The notes below the pieces were generated by a model. That model did not search any database. It was given only the letters and a program-made list of their open reading frames with translations, and had not been told where the DNA came from. This document shows positions 33,011 to 41,633 of a stretch of DNA of 64,000 nt, one piece after another. How positions within the stretch are numbered: position 1 is the first letter of the stretch; each line of letters starts with the position of its first letter. The translations under genes and the position numbers were made by a program. Source of the DNA: CAZPUR01 sp964589815 (lineage in GTDB: Bacteria; Patescibacteriota; Microgenomatia; UBA1400); contig CAZPUR010000001.1 in the NCBI GenBank assembly GCA_964589815.1, forward strand, positions 58,521-122,520, written 5' to 3'.

Positions 33011-33199
33011 TCAAACTTCTTCTTCAAGCATATATACTTCTTCAACCTCTACATCACTGAGGTGGACTAGATGCTTAACGGCTACCCTAGAAGCGGCTTC
33101 TAGCGCTTTTGGTCCTAAATCTGCTACACTTTTAGCGAGGATTGCCTCGACCTTGATGGCTTGTTGTAACTTTGCTTCTGATGTTTCTGCTACGGCCAT
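33011..33199 (-). CDS. Hypothetical 62-aa acidic helical protein
   Basis: The start ATG 33199 (MAVAETSEAK) was chosen because GGAGGTGG lies 5 nt before it. The protein is Ala/Val/Glu-rich and helical (LQQAIKVEAILAKSVADLGPKALEAASR) and ends EEVYMLEEEV. It has no Cys, signal or membrane segment. I do not recognise it. It belongs to a set of small proteins in this window that carry strong SD sites (37259, 55708, 56924, 57181). It is convergent with pyrH and divergent from the MtaB-like gene. Confidence 0.6.
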   Translation of the reverse strand: MAVAETSEAKLQQAIKVEAILAKSVADLGPKALEAASRVAVKHLVHLSDVEVEEVYMLEEEV

Positions 33200-33241
33200 T
33201 TTTACCACCTCCACCCTTATTTATAGTAAAATTGATTTGTG

Positions 33242-34438
33242 ATGAATCTAAGAACATTTCGGATTATAACATTTGGCTGTCGAGTAAATCAAGCGGAAAG
33301 CCGCCAGATGGGCGAACAATTAGTCAATGTAACAATGAAGCAATGTAACAATGAAGCAATAGTTGATATTGTTATTATCAATACTTGTTGTGTGACTAAT
33401 AAGGCGGAAAGGGAAGTGAGAAAAGAGATAAGAAGAGTAAAAAGAGAAAATCCAAATTGTTTTTTGGTGGTTTGTGGTTGTTGGGTAAATAAATTAAAAG
33501 TTAAAAATGCAAAGCACAAAACTATGCCGACGAAAAAGTCGAGCATCCTCGATCAAAGCATCGGGACAGTTCAAAATTCAAAAATATTAAAACTAATAGA
33601 TTTGTTGGTAGATAATCAACAAAAAGAAAAAATTGGACAGATTTTAAAAAAACAATTTGATAATTTGACAATAAAACAGTTTAGCAATGGATTAAAATAC
33701 CAGGATAAATATGGGAAATCTAAGAAGGCGATGGTAAAGATTCAGGAAGGATGTGATAATTTTTGCACTTATTGCCTTGTACCTTATGTAAGAGGAGAGA
33801 GTAAGAGTAGAAAGATTAAAGATATTGTTAAAGAGATAAAAGAATTAGTTAAGCAAGGAATAGCGGAAGTGGTGTTGACGGGGATTGATATTGCTAGTTA
33901 TAAACCTAGCTTAGTTCAATTAATTAAAGTGATTTTGAAGGAGACGAAAATCAAAAAAATAAATTTCGGGTCGATGGGGTTAAAGGGTTTTGATGAGGAG
34001 TTTATTGGGTTGTATGAATCTCGCAAAAATTATGTCTCCTCGCAATTTTCTTCTCGCCTTTCTTCTCATTTCCACATTCCTCTTCAATCTGGCTGTGATG
34101 TGACCTTAAAAAGAATGAATAGAGATTATAAAATTTCTAATTTCCAATTTTTAATTTCCAACTTGAAAAAGAAAATACCAAACCTTACTTTTTCTACAGA
34201 TATAATTGTTGGTTTTCCTGGCGAAACGAAGGAGGAATTCAATACAACAATTAGAACACTTAAAACAATTAGAACAGTTTTGGGAAAACAGTTTACTCAT
34301 ATCCATGTTTTCAGATATTCAGCGAGAAAGGGAACGGTGGCAGCGGAAATGGAAGGTAAAAAAGGCTGGCAAAGGGTCGATGGAAAGGAAAAGAAGAGAA
34401 GGAGCAAAATCACTGAGTCGCTTTTAGACAAAGGATAA
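33242..34438 (+). CDS. mtaB: Radical SAM methylthiotransferase (MtaB-like)
   Basis: About 398 aa from ATG 33242. The N-terminal UPF0004 domain starts ITFGCRVNQAESRQMGEQL with cluster cysteines at GCRVN, NTCCVTNKAE and VCGCW. The radical SAM motif is EGCDNFCTYCLVPYVRGESKSR (CxxxCxxC). The family adds a methylthio group to t6A37 in tRNA. The GCRVNQ start favours MtaB over MiaB (GCQMN). Two insertions are repeat-derived: an octamer-repeat stretch (NVTMKQCNNEA) and a GAGCATCC palindrome (SSILDQSIGT). It is shorter than usual and lacks a clear TRAM domain at the C-terminus. Confidence 0.88.
   Translation: MNLRTFRIITFGCRVNQAESRQMGEQLVNVTMKQCNNEAIVDIVIINTCCVTNKAEREVRKEIRRVKRENPNCFLVVCGCWVNKLKVKNAKHKTMPTKKSSILDQSIGTVQNSKILKLIDLLVDNQQKEKIGQILKKQFDNLTIKQFSNGLKYQDKYGKSKKAMVKIQEGCDNFCTYCLVPYVRGESKSRKIKDIVKEIKELVKQGIAEVVLTGIDIASYKPSLVQLIKVILKETKIKKINFGSMGLKGFDEEFIGLYESRKNYVSSQFSSRLSSHFHIPLQSGCDVTLKRMNRDYKISNFQFLISNLKKKIPNLTFSTDIIVGFPGETKEEFNTTIRTLKTIRTVLGKQFTHIHVFRYSARKGTVAAEMEGKKGWQRVDGKEKKRRSKITESLLDKG
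33539..33566. repeat. GAGCATCC-family palindrome inside the mtaB-like gene
   Basis: TCGAGCATCCTCGA...CATCGGGAC is translated as SSILDQSIGT. The same GAGCATCC motif occurs at 4221 and 9185. Confidence 0.5.
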
Positions 34439-34442
34439 AAGT

Positions 34443-35672
34443 TTAGATAGGAAGCTGAAGGACAAAACGGTTGCCTCTAGTTTTTTTTATTTCCGCCCAG
34501 ATTTTACCGCCCATCAGTTCGATCAGTTTTTGAGAGATATATAAACCCAGGCCGGCGCCCATGCTTTTTCCTCTATTTCTTTTACTGCGGTAAAAAGGGG
34601 TAAAAATTTTTTTAAGTTCATTTTTAGGAATAGAAGGATTTTTATCGTCAACAATTATTTGCAGGCGATTTTTGGTTTTAATCACTTTAAGAGTAATATT
34701 GGCTTTACCTTCAGAATGAACCACAGCATTTTTAACTAAGTTGATTAAAACCTCCATTATTTTAGTCCGATCATGATAAAGTCTGATTTCCTGAGGACAG
34801 TAGATTTTAAACCTGGTTTGAATCTGGTTGCTTTTGGCTTCTTCAAAAGTATCTTCAACTACCTCTTTGAGTAAATTTTCCAAACAAAATTTGGTTTTAT
34901 AAAGGCTTTTTTGACCAATTTGCAGTCGGGAAACCCACATTAAATTTCTTAAAATTCGGCTGATTAAATCAACTTTTCTATTAATTAAATCCAAATGACG
35001 TTTTTTTTGACCAGGAACATCTAAGTCGGCCTCCACCACTGCCTTAATAATAGAGAGAGGAGTTCTCAGCTCGTGGCCTACGTGGGCGATGAATTCCTTT
35101 TGCGATTTCACCAATTGAGTTAATTTTTTGGTTCTTTGAGCCACAGTTTTTTCCAGGTCTTCGTAAAGTCGGGCATTTTCTACGGCAATGGCGGCTTGAT
35201 TAGCAAAAGCAGTTAAGAGGACAAGTTGTTCACTGAAATTCTTAAGCTGGAGACTATGAAAGTAAAGGACTCCCAGTAAATGTTTTTTTCCCTTTAGAGG
35301 CAGACCAATTATAGATTTAACCTTGGCTTTAATTAGGGGCGGGTTGACTTTTGAAGGTCTATTTTTACCCAAATTGACTTGACCGTTTTTACCAATCTTA
35401 TCAGCAATTAGAGGTTGGCCGTGTTTAATAATCCAGTGAGTGAAACCTCTTTCCCTTTGACGATATTCAATTGGAGGAATGCCAGAGATGTTTTCGGCGC
35501 TTTTAATTGTTCGGCCTTTTTCGTCAATGAGAACCACGGTGGTGTAGTCTGAGCCGACTGCCTTGCTGGCCAGTTTGACAATTCTTTCTAAGACTTGGTC
35601 CAAATCAAGATAGGCGGTAACTACCTGAGTCGCCTGAGAAAGAGCCAAAAGTTGTTTACTGGTGGGGTTCAT
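34443..35672 (-). CDS. Soluble GAF-domain sensor histidine kinase
   Basis: A 409-aa kinase with no membrane helix. Residues ~20-165 form a GAF domain (LDQVLERIVKLASKAVGSDYTTVVL to FANQAAIAVENARLYE). A coiled linker leads to the HisKA H-box FIAHVGHELRTPLSIIKAV. The N-box is LVNLVKNAVVHSEG, G1 is IIVDDKNPSI and G2 is GAGLGLYISQKLIE. The G1 box has lost the usual DxGxGI. It senses a cytoplasmic signal. It is the last gene of a three-gene minus-strand operon with two response regulators, overlapping the second by 17 nt. Confidence 0.92.
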   Translation of the reverse strand: MNPTSKQLLALSQATQVVTAYLDLDQVLERIVKLASKAVGSDYTTVVLIDEKGRTIKSAENISGIPPIEYRQRERGFTHWIIKHGQPLIADKIGKNGQVNLGKNRPSKVNPPLIKAKVKSIIGLPLKGKKHLLGVLYFHSLQLKNFSEQLVLLTAFANQAAIAVENARLYEDLEKTVAQRTKKLTQLVKSQKEFIAHVGHELRTPLSIIKAVVEADLDVPGQKKRHLDLINRKVDLISRILRNLMWVSRLQIGQKSLYKTKFCLENLLKEVVEDTFEEAKSNQIQTRFKIYCPQEIRLYHDRTKIMEVLINLVKNAVVHSEGKANITLKVIKTKNRLQIIVDDKNPSIPKNELKKIFTPFYRSKRNRGKSMGAGLGLYISQKLIELMGGKIWAEIKKTRGNRFVLQLPI

Positions 35673-36345
35673 AAGTTTCTAAACGATAACCTAGGCCATG
35701 GACAGACTGAATAAATTTTTTAGGCCTGAGTTTTTTGAGTTTCTTTCTCAAGGAACTAATAACCATGTTTAAAGTGCGGGAAAAGGGGTCAATATCACTA
35801 CCCCAAACATGATCCATAATCTCCATTCTGGTTAAAACTTGGCCTTTATTTAATAAAAGATATTCGAGTACTGATTTTTCTTTTTTAGTTAATTTTATGG
35901 ATTTAGAATTTGAGGTTAAAATGCCTGAAAAGGTATCAAATTTTATTTGGTCAAAACGGAAGATGGAAGAGCGAAAACCAGCCTTGGTGTTTCTTTTTAA
36001 TAAGCGTTTGATTCTTAGCACCAGTTCTTTTAAAGAGGTAGGCTTGACTAGATAATCATCAGCACCTAAGTTAAAGCCGCTTACCTTAGTTTCGACTTCA
36101 TCTTTGGCCGTTAAAATAAGAATAGGTAGGTTCTTGGTTTTTCTAATCTCTTGGCAGAGTTTCAAACCGTCAGTATCAGGCAGGCCTAAATCTAAAATGA
36201 TCAAATCAAAACTATTTTTCTTTAATTGCCCCAGGGCCTTTTTTCCAGAGAAGGTGAGGAAGATATTAAAGTTTTTTCTGGCTAGGTAAGAAGAAACAAT
36301 CTCTCCGTATTCTTTTTCGTCTTCAATAAAGAGGATATTTTTCAT
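35656..36345 (-). CDS. OmpR-family response regulator 2
   Basis: A 229-aa regulator. The receiver has FIEDEKEYGEI (acidic pair), DLIILDLGLPDTDG with the phospho-accepting Asp, and ILTAKDE plus a LVKPTS Lys. The C-terminal winged helix has TKKEKSVLEYLLLNKGQVLTRMEIMDHVWG and SLRKKLKKL...IQSVHGLGYRL. Its start overlaps the first regulator's stop by 4 nt and its end overlaps the kinase start. The two regulators differ enough (receiver and DNA-recognition helix) to have separate targets. Confidence 0.93.
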   Translation of the reverse strand: MKNILFIEDEKEYGEIVSSYLARKNFNIFLTFSGKKALGQLKKNSFDLIILDLGLPDTDGLKLCQEIRKTKNLPILILTAKDEVETKVSGFNLGADDYLVKPTSLKELVLRIKRLLKRNTKAGFRSSIFRFDQIKFDTFSGILTSNSKSIKLTKKEKSVLEYLLLNKGQVLTRMEIMDHVWGSDIDPFSRTLNMVISSLRKKLKKLRPKKFIQSVHGLGYRLETYEPHQ

Positions 36346-37010
36346 TTGAGGCCTATTATATACCCGCCGGCAACTGTTTTAATGATTTGCTTTTTTCTAT
36401 CACCGATTTTTTTTCTTAATCGGGACATCGTGGTTAAAAGCCGAGCCTGATCATTGACTAAGTTGATATCCCAAACAGATGCTAGTAATTTCTCTGCAGA
36501 TATTTTTTGCCCTTGATTTTGAGCTAAAAAATAGAGGAGACGAAACTCATTTAAACTAAGCTTAACTGGCTTTTGCTTAACCAGAACTTTGTGCTTTTTA
36601 GGAAAAATCTTTAAGGGGCCGATTTTAATAAACTTATTTTTTTCTTTTTTAAGCAGGCGGCATAAGACTTTCAACCTAGCGGCCAGTTCCACCACAGAAA
36701 AAGGCTTGGTTAAATAATCGTCAAAACCGTTTTGAAGGCCGGCAATTTTGTCTTCCAAAGCGTCTCTGGCAGTTAAGGCCATAATAGGCGTTTGAGGAGA
36801 ATCAAGCTTAAATTTTCTCAGTAGTTTCATGCCGTCAATGTCTGGCAAATTAAGGTCAAGGACAACCGCGTCATATGTTTCTCCGCTTTGCAAAAAATCC
36901 AGGGCTTCCTGGCCGGAGAAGGCAAGATCAATAGCAAAACCCTGTTTTTTTAAATTCCTTGAGGTAAGGTGGGCTAACTCAGGATCGTCTTCGGTCAGAA
37001 GAATACGCAT
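36342..37010 (-). CDS. OmpR-family response regulator 1
   Basis: A 222-aa regulator. The receiver has LLTEDDPELAHL, DAVVLDLNLPDIDG and MALTARDA with a LTKPFS Lys. The DNA-binding domain has SLNEFRLLYFLAQNQGQKISAEKLLASVWDIN, with a weaker recognition helix region (ARLLTTMSRLRKKIG) and the KTVAGGYIIG hairpin. First gene of the regulator-regulator-kinase operon. One kinase for two regulators suggests branching or a phosphorelay-like arrangement. Confidence 0.92.
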   Translation of the reverse strand: MRILLTEDDPELAHLTSRNLKKQGFAIDLAFSGQEALDFLQSGETYDAVVLDLNLPDIDGMKLLRKFKLDSPQTPIMALTARDALEDKIAGLQNGFDDYLTKPFSVVELAARLKVLCRLLKKEKNKFIKIGPLKIFPKKHKVLVKQKPVKLSLNEFRLLYFLAQNQGQKISAEKLLASVWDINLVNDQARLLTTMSRLRKKIGDRKKQIIKTVAGGYIIGLK

Positions 37011-37019
37011 ATAGATAAA

Positions 37020-37258
37020 GTAATTAGTAATTTCGTCCAGAGGACGATTGCCCTTTGGGCAAAATGGTTAATAGCTTTATTATACAGTGTTTAAGATAAT
37101 ATCACTCTTAATTATTTTATATGACGAAACTTACAGAAAAGTAAAGATTAGTCTTAAAAATAAAAATGAAGCTTTAATGTGTATTAAAACTATTGACTTT
37201 TTGAGACAAAGGGGTAAAATATAAAAGAATTTAAAATTAAAGAAAAGGGAGAGAAAAA
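37020..37258. promoter_or_regulatory. Divergent regulatory region between the two-component operon and a small gene
   Basis: For the + strand gene, TTGACT (37193-37198) and TAAAAT (37215-37220) are spaced by 16 nt, followed by an AAGGGAGAG SD before ATG 37259. This is one of the clearest -35/-10 promoters in the window. CGTCCAGAGGACG and GCCCTTTGGGC palindromes (37035-37061) lie nearer the two-component side. Confidence 0.65.
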
Positions 37259-37462
37259 ATGAGTCAAGAAGGAGAGACACTAGTAGTAGCTAGCGCAGCA
37301 GAGGCTCTAGCGCATATCGATATGTGTTTTAGACCTCAAGAAGATGGAACATGGGCTGAAGCTCATAGCCTTGATCTTGACTTGGAGGCTCTTGACATTG
37401 GTTTGCAGCTTCCAAAGGGTATTGAATCTATTGAATCTGCTATTTTGGCGGAATTAGGATAA
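37259..37462 (+). CDS. Hypothetical 67-aa acidic protein
   Basis: A small soluble acidic protein: LVVASAAEALAHIDMCF, a short DGTWAEAHSLDLDLEALDIG segment and a C-terminal ESIESAILAELG helix. I do not recognise it. It has its own promoter and SD (see 37020-37258). Its 3' end overlaps the convergent kinase-like gene by 9 nt. Its position beside the two-component operon may be coincidental. Confidence 0.6.
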   Translation: MSQEGETLVVASAAEALAHIDMCFRPQEDGTWAEAHSLDLDLEALDIGLQLPKGIESIESAILAELG

Positions 37463-38254
37463 TCTTTCTTCAATTCTTTTTCTTTGTTGATCTGAAAGTA
37501 AACCAGAAATTTGGGGATGATCAATTAATGCTTGTAGAATTTGGTTGACCACCTCGTTTTTAGAAAGATGAGTGGTATCAAACTCTAGATCATATTTTCC
37601 TTCACCTTGTTCTAGTTGGGAAAGTTGATAAAGCCCTTCCCAATTAAGCCTGTTAGCAGCCATTCTCTCCCTCGAGGTTTCCATCTGAGCCGTAACTTTT
37701 TCTGAAGAAAAACCGAGCATCATCGCGGTCAGTTCATCTTCATTAAAGTCGGCAGTGGATTGACCTTGCTGATGAAGCAATTTTCTTAAAAGAATTCTTC
37801 GGGCGGCAGTTTCTTTATCACAGTGAAGCAGGAGAGTAAAAATAGGCAAGGAAGTTTTAATTGGAGCCAAATACCATTGTTCTCGGTCTTTTCTGGCCGG
37901 ACACAAATGAGCTTTGGCTAAAACTATAGCGACTTTACCTTCAAAAACACAATTTCCCTTCATTGCCTGGAGGATGATCTTTCTGTCTAAACGGGTGTCA
38001 GTTTGAGGAAATTCGGAGGCGATTTCTGCATCAAACCGAGCTACACCGGCATCATCTTCAATGCTTTGTGCACAGCCAAGTTTTACGGCCAGTCTTCTGC
38101 GGTATTCACCGGCATATTGATAGTCAGAACCTAGTATTTCAGCCAAGGCCTGAGCGGCGGTGGTTGAGCCGGCGCCATGAACGGCGCAAGTAATGCCTAG
38201 AGCAAAGCTTTTAGGTAAAGGCTCTGCATCCACCAGACTTAATTTTTCTAGCAT
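37454..38254 (-). CDS. P-loop NTPase, cytidylate-kinase-like
   Basis: A 266-aa protein. The degenerate P-loop CAVHGAGSTTAAQALAEIL (residues ~22-41) has GAGSTT where GxGKST is usual. It is followed by YAGEYRRRLAVKLG (NMP-binding-like), CVFEGKVAIVLAKAH (Walker B-like) and the late YDLEFDTTHLSKNEVVNQI stretch, typical of the cytidylate kinase/AAA_33 group. Loss of the Walker A Lys suggests altered or lost catalysis. TAAAAT on the minus strand (38264-38269) lies 9 nt before the start. Confidence 0.7.
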   Translation of the reverse strand: MLEKLSLVDAEPLPKSFALGITCAVHGAGSTTAAQALAEILGSDYQYAGEYRRRLAVKLGCAQSIEDDAGVARFDAEIASEFPQTDTRLDRKIILQAMKGNCVFEGKVAIVLAKAHLCPARKDREQWYLAPIKTSLPIFTLLLHCDKETAARRILLRKLLHQQGQSTADFNEDELTAMMLGFSSEKVTAQMETSRERMAANRLNWEGLYQLSQLEQGEGKYDLEFDTTHLSKNEVVNQILQALIDHPQISGLLSDQQRKRIEERLS

Positions 38255-38398
38255 ATATGTAATATTTTACTATAGGAGGTAAAAAATAGCGAGGCTTATT
38301 AGGCTTAAAGTTGATTTTTTATAGGATAAAGGGTTATAATTCTTTGCTTATTTTTTTAATTTAACTTAATTCGCTTTTTTATAATAAAAAGGATTTTT

Positions 38399-40345
38399 AT
38401 GACAGAGAGAGAATTGTCTTTAAGAAGAGAAAGAGAAACTAGTTCCATATGGGAAAGAGTTTTTGTTGAGGGGAGAGACTCACTTTTGGCAGAATTGGAA
38501 GCAACACTCGTTCTTCCCCCTGAAGATGGAGAGCAAACAGAGACCATAACAGAGGGGAGGGCAACAAGTGGGGCAGGAAAAAGAACGGCTTTTTTATTAA
38601 GAGCAGCAAAGAATGTGGCGTTGAGATCGGTAGGTACTTTAAAGGCGATTGGTCTGTTAGTAGAAGAAGAGGGGACGGGTTTACAGAGGGCAGTTGAAGA
38701 CAGCTGGGATAGATTTACTTTAACCAGAGAAGTTTTACGCCCACCTAATGCCACCGCTGAAGGGGTCTTAGACGCAGTAGGTATTTATTTTGATGCGGCG
38801 GCTGAGGCAGTTGATCCTGATTCAGGTACAGGTCGGTTAATTAGAGAAGTAATGAGAGATAAAGATCATAAATATAGACCTTTTTTAGAAGATTTAACCT
38901 CTTTAGATTTATTAGATATTTTAATAATTAGAAATTGGTTGGTGAGTGAGGAAAGGCAGAGAAGACTTCCTAAGGATCATGCCTTAAGCCCGGGAGTTTA
39001 TAATGAGGATCAAGGAATGGCCGTTAATTTAAAAAGATTAAGAGAAAGGGCAGAGCATCATGGATTTGCTTTTCCCCGGCCAAAGACAGGAATCAGCCCA
39101 GACATTCCTTTAAAACTTCAAGCAAGTTATTGGTTAAATGAGGCAGGATTAATCGATCCAGAAACAAGATGGTATTTTTTGAAAGATATTTTGGCTGGGG
39201 GAAAGAGAATAGGAAGATTGTTAAGAGGGGGTTATAGGAATATGTGGGTGGCTACTGGGAGAATGAGTGACCTAACCCATGCTGGTCTGCCAGAATATAG
39301 AGATAGATGGGGGGTTGATAATTTAACTGATGCAGGAAGATTAGTTCGGGACATAGCCTCTTTCGATGACTTTATTTTTATGGTTTTGCCTATGGGTTTA
39401 AACTTATTAAAAAGACAGAGAGAATTAGGAATGGAGGAACCAATAGCCATAAAAGTTTTTCCCCAGGATAAAAGTCGTCAGATAGAAATAGGCAGTTTTG
39501 TTTTGGATTGTTCACCGAGTTCTTTATTAGAAAAAGAAAGCTTAGCAGTTTTAAAAACCAACTTAGTAGCCAGTTTTGTTAAAGCTCATGCTTATTATGA
39601 AAAAAAAGGTGGCTTAGACGATTTTTCTGCGGATGATTTAGAAAACGCCTATTTGTACTTAAAATATCTACACTTGCAAAATAGAGAAAAAGCGGGGCTA
39701 GAGGTTCAAGAACAAAGATTTTTAGACATCGGAGATGGAGGACTAATAGGTTGGAATCCGGCAAGAGAAACATCAATTTTTACTTTTGATTTACCTTCAG
39801 GATTATCAACAAGAGAAGGAGTTAGGTCAACTCTTCAGTTTTCTTTCAACCATGGGTGGGAGCTGTTAGTAAGGAATAGCGGAGGGATTAAAAGAGAACC
39901 AATCGTTCAAGAGAAAGCAAGGGAAATTTTGATGGGAACAGGCCTATTAACTAAAAACAGAGAGATAGACCCGAGATTAGAAAAACTTTTAACTATTATA
40001 GGAAGAGATGCAGGAGAGGGGAGGATAGTAAATATTGAGATCATGACGAAGGTGGGTGAGATAGGGAGAGAAGAACCAAGATTGGCTTTTGCCACAGATG
40101 TGATTTTGTCTGGAGCAAAAAGAGTAGAAGGAATTCTTCCTTATGCAGAGGTTTTGAAAACCTTAATAGAAGATGGCAATCTTAATAGATTGATAGCAAA
40201 AGCCTGGAGAGAAAGATGGGGAGAATTGAAGAGTTATTACGAGGTTGATTTAAAGGATGCAGAGAAAATGAGACGAGAATTAGTGTCTTCTTTTACCGTT
40301 CAAAATCAAGGAATTGAGCATTTAAAACGAATAGGCAGGTTGTGA
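38399..40345 (+). CDS. Large orphan protein (648 aa), function unknown
   Basis: I cannot assign a family. The protein is soluble, charged and Arg/Glu-rich with no signal, membrane helix or P-loop. Recognisable landmarks are helices at the start (ELSLRRERETSSIWERV), DHKYRPFLEDLTSLDLLDILIIRNWLV, YRNMWVATGRMSDLTHAGLPEYRDRWG, FIFMVLPMGLNLLKRQRELG, an internal GLIGWNPARETSIFTFDLPSGLST, and EEPRLAFATDVILSGAKRVEG. Composition and codon use look like neighbouring genes. It lies between the kinase-like gene and a thermonuclease and is not co-directional with either. TATAAT (~38380) precedes it. Confidence 0.8.
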   Translation: MTERELSLRRERETSSIWERVFVEGRDSLLAELEATLVLPPEDGEQTETITEGRATSGAGKRTAFLLRAAKNVALRSVGTLKAIGLLVEEEGTGLQRAVEDSWDRFTLTREVLRPPNATAEGVLDAVGIYFDAAAEAVDPDSGTGRLIREVMRDKDHKYRPFLEDLTSLDLLDILIIRNWLVSEERQRRLPKDHALSPGVYNEDQGMAVNLKRLRERAEHHGFAFPRPKTGISPDIPLKLQASYWLNEAGLIDPETRWYFLKDILAGGKRIGRLLRGGYRNMWVATGRMSDLTHAGLPEYRDRWGVDNLTDAGRLVRDIASFDDFIFMVLPMGLNLLKRQRELGMEEPIAIKVFPQDKSRQIEIGSFVLDCSPSSLLEKESLAVLKTNLVASFVKAHAYYEKKGGLDDFSADDLENAYLYLKYLHLQNREKAGLEVQEQRFLDIGDGGLIGWNPARETSIFTFDLPSGLSTREGVRSTLQFSFNHGWELLVRNSGGIKREPIVQEKAREILMGTGLLTKNREIDPRLEKLLTIIGRDAGEGRIVNIEIMTKVGEIGREEPRLAFATDVILSGAKRVEGILPYAEVLKTLIEDGNLNRLIAKAWRERWGELKSYYEVDLKDAEKMRRELVSSFTVQNQGIEHLKRIGRL

Positions 40346-40346
40346 T

Positions 40347-41033
40347 TTAAGGACAGTCTTGAGAGCTCTCGAAACCGGCCCATTGGGCCTCCCACTCAGT
40401 GCAGAACCATTGATCGCCTTCCTCTTCATTAATGACTATTTTTTCATAATCATAACAGCCGGGAAGATGATAGATTTTGGTTTTACCGTCTTTAGAGACA
40501 TTGCCCTTGATTAAACATTTTTCCTGGGGTTGGCAGGTAGGCGACCAAATACCTCTTTCCAATTTCTGAGCTTCTTCTTGGGCGGAAAGAAGTGGGGCGT
40601 CATAAGGGGAATTATTGGTTTTTGCCTGCGCCAAGCCTTCTTCAATCATAATTTCGTCAACAAAGATTTCGTTTAAAAATACATAAGCAATTTGACGGTC
40701 TAAGTTATCTTTGGTGATGATTTCCATTTGAACTTTTTTGTTTAGTAAGAGTTGTTCAAGTTTTTCTTTGGCTTGATCAGAAAGACAGCCTTGGGGAAAT
40801 TCAGGCGCATCAGCTCCGGCCAATTTAACCTGTTGTCCTTGGTCGAGTTCAAAAGTATCACCGTCAATCACTTGTTTGACCTGGGCCTGAAGACTGGTTT
40901 CTTTTTCACCATTAGACTCGCCTATAGAAGGAAGATATTGATTGACCAGAAAATAGAGATTAAAAACAATAGATAAAGCTAAAATGGGGAAAAGGAGTTT
41001 TTTAATGGGAAAAGATTTCTTTTTTCTGGGCAT
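40347..41033 (-). CDS. Membrane-anchored thermonuclease (SNase family)
   Basis: A 228-aa nuclease with an N-terminal membrane anchor (LLFPILALSIVFNLYFLV). The SNase core is KQVIDGDTFELDQGQQVKLAGADAPE, with the Asp and Arg/Lys-like positions partly replaced; DRQIAYVFLNEIFVDEIMIEEGLAQ follows. The usual catalytic GxxVRLxGIDxPE has become GQQVKLAGADAPE. A C-terminal extension has four Cys (CLIKGNVS, PGCYDY, WFCTEW, QDCP), similar to the zinc- or disulfide-containing tail found with some secreted nucleases. It may degrade extracellular DNA for uptake, as proposed for CPR. TATTAT lies 7 nt before the start. Confidence 0.85.
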   Translation of the reverse strand: MPRKKKSFPIKKLLFPILALSIVFNLYFLVNQYLPSIGESNGEKETSLQAQVKQVIDGDTFELDQGQQVKLAGADAPEFPQGCLSDQAKEKLEQLLLNKKVQMEIITKDNLDRQIAYVFLNEIFVDEIMIEEGLAQAKTNNSPYDAPLLSAQEEAQKLERGIWSPTCQPQEKCLIKGNVSKDGKTKIYHLPGCYDYEKIVINEEEGDQWFCTEWEAQWAGFESSQDCP

Positions 41034-41141
41034 TATCTTAATAATATCAGGTATATGAAGGAGAGGAAAGTAGAAAAAGGTTAATAAAGTTCATTAAGTT
41101 ATTAGTTATGAGTGACCAAGGTAATTAAGCAAGGAAGAGAT

Positions 41142-41173
41142 TGACAAAAAACTGGATATCCAGAAATTTGTCA
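41142..41173. repeat. 32-bp palindrome TGACAAA...TTTGTCA, copy 2
   Basis: A near-perfect 32-bp inverted repeat with core CTGGATATCCAG. It is the same length and has the same arms as copies at 10199-10230 and 54394-54425. It sits in the 280-nt space between the nuclease and trxA. AT-rich repeats (41225-41285) fill the rest of that space. Confidence 0.7.
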
Positions 41174-41315
41174 TGGAGAAAAGAGAGAGAATTGAGGGTT
41201 GAAAGGCTAGGATTGATTAAGTAGTATATAAATAAATAATCAAATATTCAAATAATCGAATATTTCCAATACTTAAATATTTAGATATTCAGGTTTCATA
41301 AGAGGAGGAGTAAAA

Positions 41316-41633
41316 ATGGTAGCAGTACATTTTGATAAAACTAGTTTTGAAAAAACTCTAAAAGGGGATAAACCAGTGATGGTGGATTTTTTTGCCGAGT
41401 GGTGCGGGCCTTGTAGGATAGCCGGGCCAGTGATTGAGGAGTTGTCAGAAGAATATAAAGACAAGGTAGTAATTGGCAAGGTAAATGTGGATGAAGAAAA
41501 AGAATTGGCTCAGAGATATGGGGTGATGAGTATTCCGACAGTGATTATATTTAAAGATGGAAAAGAAGCGGAGAGAAAAGTGGGATTTCCAGGCAAAGAA
41601 GGATATCAAAAGATGATAGAAGATCATCTTTAA
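41316..41633 (+). CDS. trxA: Thioredoxin
   Basis: A 105-aa thioredoxin fold with the active site AEWCGPCR (residues ~28-35), the cis-Pro in SIPTVIIFKDG and normal length. It reduces cytoplasmic disulfides with the nearby thioredoxin reductase. An AGGAGGAG SD lies 5 nt before the ATG, one of the strongest in the window, so this gene has a leadered mRNA. Confidence 0.97.
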   Translation: MVAVHFDKTSFEKTLKGDKPVMVDFFAEWCGPCRIAGPVIEELSEEYKDKVVIGKVNVDEEKELAQRYGVMSIPTVIIFKDGKEAERKVGFPGKEGYQKMIEDHL

